The notes beneath the pieces were generated by a model that made no database searches, was not told the origin of the DNA, and was given only the letters and a program-made list of their open reading frames with translations. The translations under genes and the position numbers were made by a program. DNA of 64,000 nt, from contig JAEOAD010002183.1 in NCBI GenBank assembly GCA_036365145.1, forward strand, positions 558,001 to 622,000, given 5' to 3'. The DNA is from Orientallactaga sibirica. Taxonomy: Eukaryota; Chordata; Mammalia; Rodentia; Dipodidae. Positions 56,182 through 64,000 of this stretch are shown piece after piece; the first letter of the stretch is position 1; every line of letters starts with the position of its first letter.

Positions 56182-56446
56182 AGAAAAGAAATTTTGAGTT
56201 TCAGTAGGTAAGTTTTTAGTGAGGCCATTGAGCTAGATAAAAATTGAGAGGAGAACAGATATGTAGAAGGGAGAAATTTAAATTTCGAAATGTCACATAA
56301 ACAGTGGATGCAGGTCTCTGAAACATCTAGAATCCAGGGAAGAGTTCCACTTCAGGCCATAAGAATTAATTGTCACAGACATGTATATTGACTTGGAACC
56401 ACAAATACTGAATAAGTTGACAGTAGAAGGTGGTTGCATTTTACTT
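56182..56446. other. Unique sequence
   Basis: No repeat or gene recognised. Confidence 0.3.
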
Positions 56447-56890
56447 CCTAAGCCCAGCATAACAAATTACCACAAGCTGGATGATATAAAACAACAAAAG
56501 TTGTTGTCTAACAATTCATCCACGTATCCAAAGGCAATGTCAGATGGCTCAGCCACCATGCTGCCTCTCAGTCTTCTCCCTTGTCCTTTCCAGCTTTGGT
56601 TCATTGTTGCCATCCTTGGCAGCCTCTGGCTTTCATCTGCAGCATTCTATTCTCTGCCTCTATAGTCTCATGCCTTTCTTCTCTGTGTCCATCTCTCTTA
56701 TTCTTTCCTGTTCTTACAAGAACACTAGTCATCTTGGATTTAGCAAGCCTTCCCTCCCCCCCCCACCATTATAGTCTTTTTGTATGTACTTATATCTGCC
56801 AAGACTCTAATTCCAAATCAAATCATATCCTGAGGTTCTGAATAAATGGGAAGGGATAGGGATACTATTGATAGGGGGTTCCAGGAAGGG
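56447..56890 (-). mobile_element. MLT1-type MaLR LTR, reverse orientation
   Basis: AGCATAACAAATTACCACAA, GCTGGATGATATAAAACAAC, CTTACAAGAACACTAGTCAT and AGACTCTAATTCCAAATCAA. Same family as 47212. Confidence 0.72.
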
Positions 56891-57088
56891 TCTCCTAAAC
56901 TTGTAAACCCCAATTTTTGTTCATTATCCTATTTTAACAAAGAATTGACAAAATGGACTGAAGAAGAATAAATTATAAATTATTGAGCTTATTTAGGGTG
57001 AAAGCATAGACAGAACATGGAAGCTTCTTCAAATAACAGACCAGAGAGGATTAAGAAATAGTGAAGGACTAAAAGATCAAAGATAAAT

Positions 57089-57480
57089 CTTACATAAAAT
57101 CAAAGTGAGAGACTATCTCCAAAGCTTGACACAGATAGAAGGCAAGAAGAAAAATACCAAGCCAAGGTCAGTATCCTGCCTTCCTCCCAGCCAGGCTGGG
57201 AAGGAGGGACAGCCTCACTGGACGTTCACGTCAGGTCACGGGGCAACAGGAAGATATGAGAACGTGGCCGACTCAGGAATTAGAGGAAAGTTTTATAAGA
57301 GATTAAAGTGAGACAATACCCCAGGGCATAAAGCAGATCGAAAGCAAGAAGAAGCATACCCAGGCCAAGATAAGTTTTCTCCTCTTCCCAGCCAGGCCTG
57401 GGAGGAGGCACAGACTCTAGTGGATGCCCAGGCCAGGTCACGGGGACAAAGGGAGGAGAGAAGAGAGCTTGGGGAGAAGA
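57089..57480 (+). repeat. Direct duplication with about 204-base period
   Basis: Unit 1 (about 57105-57308) and unit 2 (about 57309-57480) share GTGAGA then AGCCAGGC, TGGGA, GGAGG and GGTCACGGGG in the same order, with substitutions and a shorter second unit. Such doubled modules are common upstream of LTR promoters. Confidence 0.75.
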
Positions 57481-57494
57481 AGCGGGCTGGGCTA

Positions 57495-57580
57495 TGTGTA
57501 TAATCTCCTTTACGTGGCTCAGACATCCAATCAGGGTGAGCTTCGTCAGTCTCAGGTGTGTAAGCAGAGACCTGATTGGT
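57495..57580 (+). promoter_or_regulatory. Possible promoter: TATA-like and two CCAAT motifs
   Basis: GTGTATAATCTCC is followed by ATCCAATCAGGG (CCAATCAG at 57527) and CCTGATTGGTTCC (inverted CCAAT at 57574-57578). Paired CCAAT boxes bind NF-Y in many promoters and LTRs. The surrounding 57.1-57.8 kb could be an unidentified LTR; termini were not found. Confidence 0.3.
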
Positions 57581-57651
57581 TCCGACTCAAGGGGAGGCCA
57601 GGACCCCATTCGTTCATGGATTCAGACAGCTAACCTAGAGAGGCTGGGCAG

Positions 57652-57654
<3 letters not shown>

Positions 57655-57717
<63 letters not shown>
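57655..57717 (+). repeat. (CAG)21 trinucleotide repeat
   Basis: Twenty-one uninterrupted CAG units, flanked by GGGCAGAAG and GAAGTTCCTG. In the frame open from 57494 they read as serine, but there is no evidence of translation. Confidence 0.98.
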
Positions 57718-57719
<2 letters not shown>

Positions 57720-59410
57720 AGTTCCTGCTCAGCTGTCACTGGCAGCCATCATCTTGGGGAGACAGCCTCAGACTCAAGTTTCAGTTTTGCCAACATGGAA
57801 GGAATGGCCTGTCCTTGTTCCCTCTTTGGGCTTCTGTCCCTGACTAGCTGCTTTTCCCTAATTTTCCTTCACTCAGGAAAATGAGGAAGAGGAAGGATGG
57901 CACTCTAAAGGTGGGACCATGGTGGGAAGCGTTGGCATTCTAGAAGTGAGAAGGGAGAAGGGAAGGAGAAAGGAGACTTACTGAGGAGCCTAGAACAGGG
58001 GCATGCCCTCCGCTGTGCCTGCGGAAAGGCCAGATATTGACTGCAGACAGGTCATCGCGCGTGTCTGTTAAACAGTTAATGCTAGTGACAACAGCCATGA
58101 AAGTCAGTGTGGCCGTGAGAGAAGGGACAGCCCAGAACAGAAGACTTCCAGTGCTACAGCAGACAGTGTCAGCTACCCCAGGATGCTCGGTCACATTCCC
58201 TCAGCGTTGGCAGCTGTCTTAGAATTGAGGATGGGGAAGGAAGAGCTGAGGATGAATGGAGTGAGTGAGCATTAACAAGCACGCTTCCCTGGGGTGCAGT
58301 TGCAGCTCTGTTTGTGACTGTGCCGTTTTCTTCTGATAATTGCACCACACATGGAGTGCTCATAGGGTATGGGCTTCATGTGGCATCTGTTTAGTCCCCT
58401 AACATCATGTAACACCTAAATTATTTGAGATTAAAGTGCCCCTCAAACTCCACAAAAGTCCCTCTGACCTGCCTCATCTGTCAGGGCACTCCAGCACACA
58501 CTATTCAAATGAACCCAATTTTCAAAGCTCATCTATCTCCACTGACTCTGATAGCTACCTTGCCCTGCTTCTAGAGCACTTATCTTCAAAGTATGAGGCA
58601 AAAGCCTTCATTTCTTTCCTCAGAAAGAAATCATCAGGATATCTGACTCCGTGCAGACCTTTGGCTATGAGATTTCATTATTGATGATTGGTGCTCCTCT
58701 TCTGGCTTTTGATCTGTAGTTTACAGGGTGTGTGCACAAGGAGGCTCTCTTTTCCATAAACTGATCTCTTTACCCTGTCAGCCTGGAATAACTTTCCATT
58801 TATTCCTCTGACAAAGTGCTGATGCCGTGAGCCAGCATACATTAAATCCCTCACAACACAGACAAGGTTCAGATCAGCAGCCAGGTCTTGTCACTACTCA
58901 GACATATGCTCATGAGGAATGTTGAGGGAGACCTGTGGACTTTGCCATGGCCATCCATCGAACCTGAGGGAGGAATTCTGAGAACAGTTTTCAGAATGGA
59001 TCAGTCTTAACTTGCTGACATAGTTAAATAGTCTCAGTCTTGAATCATGACTAAGTACTTTTGAATACATGACAAGGAAACCATTGAATCGACATTCCTA
59101 GGTGGCTTTCTGCCTCTACTCTGAAAAGACTGGTATGATGAACTTGGCTGCTGCGGACCTGCCTGTCTCTCCAGCCTTGCTTTGCTCCAGTCTCCCTCTT
59201 CTTTCTGCGTTAGTTTCTCAGGTAGGAGGAGACTTCCCTTCTGTGACTTCCTGAGCTCCACGCTCTTCATTCTCCCTTTACCTGCTTGCTTCCCACTCAT
59301 CTTTCTCTTGTCACCTTTCTTCACCTACTCCATTTTTCTCTTCCCAGCCCTGATCCCTAGGCTAGGGCAGGATCCTTCTGTGCTTGAATACAACCTCCAC
59401 TGTCATGAAT
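57718..59410. other. Unique sequence, 1.7 kb
   Basis: No interspersed repeat or exon recognised. CpG-containing words near 58020-58060 (GCCTGCGG, CATCGCGCGTGTC) are unusual for the window but too few for a CpG island. Confidence 0.35.
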
Positions 59411-59805
59411 AAGGTGTCCTCAAAGGCTCATGTATAGAAGGATGCCTCCCTGCCCTCCGACACGCACACCTGATGACACTGGTGCTGAGAGGTGATTTGC
59501 TTATGAGGGCTCTAGAGACGGATGGAATAGTAGGAGGTTGAGCCACTGGGGGGAAATGGTCACTGGGAATATGACTTTGAAGACATATCTTGTCCCTGAA
59601 CCTCTCTCATGGTCTCTCTTCTCTATGGTGGGCAGCTTTGCTCCACCATGTGTTCCCTTGCTATGATGGTCTACCTTGCCTCAGGCCCAGAGCAATAGAT
59701 CTAAACAACCATGAACTGCAGTTGCACCAGAATAAACCTTTCTTTCTTGAAATCAACTTTCTCAGGTATTTTGTCTTAGCAATGGAAAGCTGACTGACAC
59801 GTCTA
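59411..59805 (+). mobile_element. MST/MLT1-like MaLR LTR
   Basis: AAGGTGTCCTCAAAGGCTCA, GATTTGCTTATGAGGGCTCT, GCTTTGCTCCACCATGTGTT, AGAATAAACCTTTCTTTCTT and TCAGGTATTTTGTCTTAGCA occur in the order seen in mammal-wide MST/MLT LTRs, including the AATAAA. Confidence 0.78.
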
Positions 59806-60019
59806 CAAGTCAAGGTAGATTAGATGTGTAACCATAGCCAGCACCACCAAAGTGTCTAATGTAGACAAATAGGGATCCTTTGCATCTGAGATTTCCCTCC
59901 AGGTCTCAATGCCAAGTCCACAAACTACCCTTACTTGGGTACTTGGGTGCAATTGAGCCATACATTCATGTGTGTGTATTATTGTTTATAACATAGTTCT
60001 TTGTAGATGCAAATATCCA
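59806..60019. other. Unique sequence
   Basis: No repeat or gene recognised. Confidence 0.3.
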
Positions 60020-60155
60020 TGCTTTGTTTAGATTTCAACCTTGCAAGTGCTTTGAGAACACAAAGTATTGTATCTATTTCATCTTTCAGTGCCCCCTCAA
60101 CGCTTAATCATATGGCAATAGGAGAATGCCAAATAAAATATATTGAATTAACTTA
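60020..60155 (+). repeat. L2 LINE 3' end
   Basis: TGCAAGTGCTTTGAGAACAC, TATCTATTTCATCTTTCAGT and AATAAAATATATTGAATTAA follow the L2 3' end. Confidence 0.6.
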
Positions 60156-60500
60156 ATAGTTGTCATAAAATTTTCTTTAGAGCCCTTTCTTAAGTATTTC
60201 TAAGAAATATCTCTCTAATAAATATTTTTATAAAACAATTTGCAGTGGTGCTGTTGACAATGTAATTGCAAAGACATTTGTCTAAATATGTGTAAGATTA
60301 TGATACTTTGATCCCATAAAGACTCACTTCCATTCAGTTGAACTCAAGAAGTGTTAATTAAGTGCCTATCATGTCCAAGGCCTTGAGAGTGGCAACAGAG
60401 AGCTTTATTTCAGTGAGATAATCTGGGATGAAAATTCACTAAACAAGTTTGGACTCTTGATTCTCACTTTAGCAGTGACAAAGTAATTTTTCCAATTATA
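60156..60500. other. AT-rich sequence, mostly unique
   Basis: Contains GTTAATTAAGTGCCTATCAT (about 60353), a possible reverse MIR piece. No gene seen. Confidence 0.3.
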
Positions 60501-60504
60501 TTCA

Positions 60505-60600
60505 ATTGCATTCCTTCATTAATTTATTCAACCAAGTCTTATTGAACTTTTATAAATACAATTATGACAGCTCTGGACTAAATGCTGTGGAAGGAGCAAT
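60505..60600 (-). repeat. L2 or MIR 3' fragment, reverse
   Basis: CATTAATTTATTCAACCAAG and CTTATTGAACTTTTATAAAT, then GGACTAAATGCTGTGGAAGG. Confidence 0.5.
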
Positions 60601-60645
60601 ACAAATGTAGACTCATTCTCTCTCTCAAATAAAAAAGAGTTAGGG

Positions 60646-60890
60646 ATGGAGAGATGGCTTAGTGGTTAAGGCACTTGCCTGCAAAACCTAAGGATTCATG
60701 TTCGAATCTCCAGGTCCCACGTATGCCAGATGCACAGTGACACAAGTGTGTAATGTTGCACATGTGCACAAGTGGGGGCTCACGTGTCTGAGGTTTGTTT
60801 GTAGCTGCTGAAGGCCTGCCAAACCCATTCTCTTCCCCCCTCTTTCTCTGCCTGAATCCCTCTCTGTCTCTCTCAAATAATAAAAATTAG
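60646..60890 (+). repeat. B2-like tRNA-derived SINE
   Basis: GGATGGAGAGATGGCTTAGT, GTTCGAATCTCCAGGTCCCA and ATGCACAGTGACACAAGTGT, then a CT-rich stretch and AAATAATAAAAA. It shares the variant middle with 55556. Confidence 0.93.
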
Positions 60891-60929
60891 AGATGGTGCT
60901 TGTCCTTCCCATATGGGAGGAAAAGTTCA

Positions 60930-61080
60930 GTAAGTAAGGTGCTTGATGACAACTAGAGGTCTGGGCTTAGCTCACTGCCCTTGCTCCATCACTAAGTAGA
61001 GATGTGAATTTAGCAACTCACCCTTAGCTCTAGACCTTAATTTTCTGTCTGTATAGTGAGGGTGTTAGACTTGATGAAAT
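60930..61080 (+). repeat. MIR SINE fossil
   Basis: CTTAATTTTCTGTCTGTATA and GTGAGGGTGTTAGACTTGAT follow the MIR core; the 5' part is diverged. Confidence 0.55.
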
Positions 61081-61445
61081 CAAAATAATATTTAGTATTA
61101 GAAAATCATTATTCTAAGTGGTTCTCCCAAATGACTTGAGCTGCTTGGCAGGAAGTCATTATACAATTTTGCACTTATAGGGCTTTGTTCTTCTTGTGAG
61201 GCAAATGCGTGGAGAACAGGTGAGCAGTGGTTACTGTTGGGTTAAGCAGGTGGTCTTCTGTAAATACCATGAGCTGAATTCTGCTGCCAGACTCTTGTTA
61301 ACTCCATCACCTATAAGATCCAAAAGCCATCTCAGGGCACTGATAGTCTATTTTATCTGATGTCTGAAACTGGGTAATGTTTAACATTGTCAACTAAAGC
61401 AGTGATTTGGGATTAGACAGCATGGGAAGGCACAGTCATATATTT
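61081..61445. other. Unique sequence
   Basis: No repeat or gene recognised. Confidence 0.3.
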
Positions 61446-61449
61446 CTTT

Positions 61450-61646
61450 TCTTTTAAAAAATATTTTATTTATATATTTGAGTATGTATGGGAGCTCCAG
61501 GGCCTCTTACCACTGCAAACAAATGCCAGACAGATGAACCATTTTTTGTTCCTGGCTTTATGTAGGTAGGTACTAGGGAATCAAACCTGATGCCAGCTGG
61601 TTTTGTAAGCAAGTATCCTTTATTGTTGAGCTATATTCCCAGCCCC
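61450..61646 (-). repeat. B2-like tRNA-derived SINE, old
   Basis: GAGCTCCAGGGCCTCTTACC, AGGTACTAGGGAATCAAACC and GAGCTATATTCCCAGCCCC. Confidence 0.85.
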
Positions 61647-61919
61647 ATATCATGTACTTAATTGCTTATTATGCAGCTTTATAGGAACAAAACTTCTTAA
61701 TACTAAAACTTTTCACTTCTTCAAGGCCACCAGTCTCTAAGTTAGCCCAAACTCAAAATGTGATATGATTTAGATTTTTGCCTCAAAACATTTAAGAATA
61801 TCAAGATAATGTCTTGTAGTTCTGGGTCAGATAGCGGGATACTGGCCAGGCTTGAATGAATACAGAAACAAAGCTTTCAGGTGGGTTATATGTCCAGGCA
61901 AATTAAAAGTGTGATATGA
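61647..61919. other. Unique sequence
   Basis: No repeat or gene recognised. Confidence 0.3.
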
Positions 61920-62117
61920 GGGCTGGAGAGATGGCTTAGCCGTTAAAGCACATGCCTGTGAAGCCTAAGGACATCGGTTCAATTCTCCAGGTCTCATGTT
62001 AGCCAGATACACAAGGTGGCACATGCACCTGGAGTTCATTTGCAGTGGCTAGAGGCCCTGGCATGCTCATTCTCTCTCTCTCTAATAAACAAACAAATAA
62101 ATAAGTAAATAAATAAA
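61920..62117 (+). repeat. B2-like SINE with target duplication
   Basis: GGGCTGGAGAGATGGCTTAG to the (AAAT)n tail. AAAAGTGTGATATGAG before and AAAAGTGTAATATAAG after differ at two positions. Confidence 0.95.
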
Positions 62118-62134
62118 AGTGTAATATAAGATAG

Positions 62135-62817
62135 AAAGAGCAAAAATAATGTACCCAGAAGAAAAATCTCACCTCAAATATGCCTCCGAGCAGCCAGCAG
62201 GCTGGACAGCCATGAGCCCAGCTGGGACTCACCCTCCCAGCATAGAACAAAGACTCTTCCAGGAATGAAACTGGAAAACCTCGGAGTATACTCCTTGACA
62301 TCATTGACCAGAGACTGCTTTGAGTGGGAGACCATGGTTTCCTTATGACATTGAGGAGCCAATACTGGGGTGCCCAGAGAAGTCGAACAACTGAAGCTGC
62401 TGGTGAGGATGCCCAAGCACCAGTCTCCGAGGCTACTACAAAGACCATCCCCAGGGAATTTCTGATGCCCAGAGCAGCATCCCTATAGTTGTCTCAGGCC
62501 CATGGCTGGGACCTGTCACTGGTCTGAAATCACTACAGCTCAATCCTGAAGAAAGCCGGGTGTGGGGAAACTCAGTGCTTCAAGCTTTCACTGGGGTAAC
62601 TGGAAGCCCCAGGAAGCTCTACTACGGACAAGTGCTAGCCCTCCCCACCACCTGGAGCTGACACAGGTGATGGTCAGGCTGGCAAGACATCCACGTTCCA
62701 CCAGGCCAGAAAAGGTCTTGTCTGTGGAGATCTAATCTCAGTACGACAGGGGCAGATTCCATGTGGTCAGGGGGAACGATGACCCAGGCCCGAGGATTGA
62801 CACAGGTCCTGCCCTTC
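62135..62817. other. GC-richer unassigned sequence
   Basis: About 680 bases of GC-richer sequence (CCAGCAGGCTGGACAGCC, GGGTAACTGGAAGCCCCAGG) with no gene. The style resembles retroelement 5' UTR DNA, but no family could be assigned. Confidence 0.3.
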
Positions 62818-62890
62818 TCTCTCTCCCTCCTTCCTGCCTTCCTTCCTTCCTTCCTCTCCTTCCCTCCCTCTCTCCCTCTCTCTCTTTCTT
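62818..62890. repeat. Pyrimidine-rich (CTTCC)/(CT) low-complexity run
   Basis: TCTCTC, TTCCTTCC and CCCTCC units mixed over about 70 bases. It produces overlapping spurious open frames on both strands. Confidence 0.9.
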
Positions 62891-62904
62891 CCTTCCATTC
62901 TGTT

Positions 62905-62965
62905 TTTCTTCTGAAGCAGGTCTCACTCTATCCAGGGCTGACCTGGAAGTCACTTTGAGGCTGGG
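62905..62965 (-). repeat. B1 fragment
   Basis: GAAGCAGGTCTCACTCTATC and AGGGCTGACCTGGAAGTCAC; only the 3' third of a reverse B1 remains. Confidence 0.7.
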
Positions 62966-63067
62966 GTTCTGATAAAGAATGATTCTGCAAGATCACTGCA
63001 GCCAGCACAGTTTGCATCTCTACATGATTTTTCATCTTTTGTATGCAGACTATAATCAAGCATAGTT

Positions 63068-63947
63068 CTATAACTAAAATATTTTACTTGCTTACAATGC
63101 AGTGATACAAAAGAGGGCACCTTTTATAAATCCTTATATCTAGAAAAGTAGATGAGGCCTGGAGCCAGCAAGCCCACATCTGCCAGGCACAGGCCCCTGA
63201 CCATGGTTGTGATTGACTCTCCTCTTCCCAACCCAGACCTGTGTAGGCTGCCCAGGAGTCAGGAGCACCATTTTCACAGGCACAGGCCATGACCCTGGTG
63301 AGCTCATTACAGGCAACACTTGCCTCAGCCCAGACTTGTGTAGGATGGCCAGGATCCAGGAGGACCAGGCTCCTAACACAGGCCCCAGCCAGGGATAAGC
63401 TAATGATTGCCTTCTCCCTTGTCGTTGTGTAGGCTGGCCAGGAGCCAGCAGGGCCAGGCCTCTTGCCCCTGGTGAACTAGCCAGAGGCAACCCTTGTGCC
63501 AACCCAGGCGCATGTAAGCCAACTGGGAGCCAAGGCCAGGTATGCCAGGCACAGTCCCTTGCTTCAGGTGAGCTCTTGGTTGATGCCTACCCCCCTCGAA
63601 CCCAGAATCAAGACCACCTGGAATAGTCATGGCCCAGGCCCAGTGAGTTTGTGGCCCAGACACATATGTGTTACAAGAACGGCCTCATCCCCAGCCTACC
63701 TTGTGTCCCCAGGTGGAGCCAATATTGCTGCGTTCTCTGTACAATAGTGGATTATCTCCAGATGGGCAAATCCCACACAAAACAAGTACTAGCCCCATAG
63801 TCAAAACCTAATAAGAGAATGACTTGAAGAAAATGCTGAAGAATACCAAAGCACCACTGTGATACAACAAAGATTTCATAAGGATTTATGAAAGGTGCCC
63901 TCTTTTGTATCACTGCATTGGAAGCAAGTAAAATACCTTAGTTATAG
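63068..63947. repeat. Inverted repeats of 70 bases around a tandem repeat
   Basis: 63068-63137 and 63878-63947 are reverse complements at 66 of 70 positions, without gaps. The arms include GCAGTGATACAAAAGAGGGC on the left and its complement on the right. The 740 bases between are GC-rich and tandemly organised, quite unlike the AT-rich arms. The structure could be a non-autonomous DNA element, a recombination product, or two opposed copies of an unknown repeat. Similarity beyond the arms on the outer sides is weak and the window ends 53 bases later. Confidence 0.85.
63160..63650 (+). repeat. Degenerate tandem repeat of about 95 bases
   Basis: The motif TGTGTAGGCTGCCCAGGAGT (63240) recurs as TGTGTAGGATGGCCAGGATC (63339) and TGTGTAGGCTGGCCAGGAGC (63427), then more weakly as CATGTAAGCCAACTGGGAGC (63511). 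Between them CCCAGAC and CAGGCACAGGCC recur. Spacing is roughly 85-100 bases. Tandem GC-rich monomers like these are seen in L1 5' UTRs and in minisatellites. Confidence 0.75.
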
Positions 63948-64000
63948 ATTGAAATGCAAGAGACTGACTCAGCAGAAACCTGAATGAATTCAGAGGACAT

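Noticed and set aside
57494..57847. Poly-serine protein from the CAG tract
   Set aside because: The frame is open largely because CAG repeats have no stops; no start context, splice sites or known homolog.
59034..59324. Lysine-rich 96-codon minus-strand frame
   Set aside because: Composition reflects a CT-rich + strand stretch (read as AG-rich); no motif.
61999..62448. 149-codon minus-strand frame
   Set aside because: Its C-terminal half is a reversed SINE; the remainder is unassigned GC-rich DNA without conservation evidence.
1..64000. Prokaryotic features: operons, CRISPR arrays, phage or insertion sequences
   Set aside because: SINEs, MaLR LTRs, L1 ends and intron-like spacing show a rodent nuclear genome; no ribosome-binding-site-led gene runs or regularly spaced repeats exist.

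Overview
The window is ordinary nuclear DNA from a rodent. It is AT-rich, has no operon-like gene layout, and is dense in interspersed repeats. Two SINE families give the lineage: a 7SL-derived B1 element and a tRNA-derived element whose 5' half resembles mouse B2 (GGCTGGAGAGATGGCTTAG) but whose 3' half does not (CCAGATGCACAAGGTGGC, a CT-rich stretch, then an AAATAAATAAA tail). With B4 and ID copies, L1 3' ends of rodent type and many MaLR LTRs, this suggests a non-murine mouse-like rodent. A dipodoid (jerboa-type) genome is my best guess, made from memory of the SINE form, not from a search.

Protein-coding content is minimal. The only coding segment I can support is a probable last exon on the + strand at 5740-5810, with a polypyrimidine tract and AG before it and an AATAAA signal about 150 bases after the stop. 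I could not identify the protein. If the call is right, bases 1-5739 are intron of that gene and the rest is downstream intergenic DNA. A second, much weaker exon-like ORF lies at 9337-9448. The long open frames elsewhere run through repeats or non-conserved sequence and are not called as genes.

Layout. 0-6 kb: B4, B1 and B2-like SINEs, a reverse MaLR LTR, an L1 3' end, then the last exon. 6-20 kb: mostly unique sequence with SINEs, MIR fossils and a SINE-split MaLR LTR. 19.5-20.6 kb: a 1,066-bp L1-derived element with target-site duplications. 21-31 kb: SINEs, several reverse MaLR LTRs, a solo LTR and an L1 fragment. 31.6-34 kb: low-repeat sequence that looks constrained. 34-49 kb: SINEs, a Tigger-like fossil, a MER5A-like fossil, MLT1 and MaLR LTRs. 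49.5-51.2 kb: a MaLR provirus with both LTRs. 51.3-52.0 kb: a second constrained-looking block. 52-57 kb: SINEs, another L1 3' region and an MLT1 LTR. 57.1-57.7 kb: a 204-bp direct duplication, two CCAAT boxes and a (CAG)21 tract. 58-62 kb: unique sequence, an MST-like LTR, L2 and MIR fossils. 63.1-63.9 kb: a tandem repeat of about 95 bp between 70-bp inverted repeats.

There is no sign of a bacterial, phage, CRISPR or biosynthetic system. The most unusual structures are the inverted-repeat and tandem-repeat module at the 3' end, the short L1-derived element, the CAG tract beside the CCAAT motifs, and the tandem duplication across the stop codon of the last exon. Repeat family names rest on recognition of consensus fragments; boundaries are generally good to about 10-20 bases.
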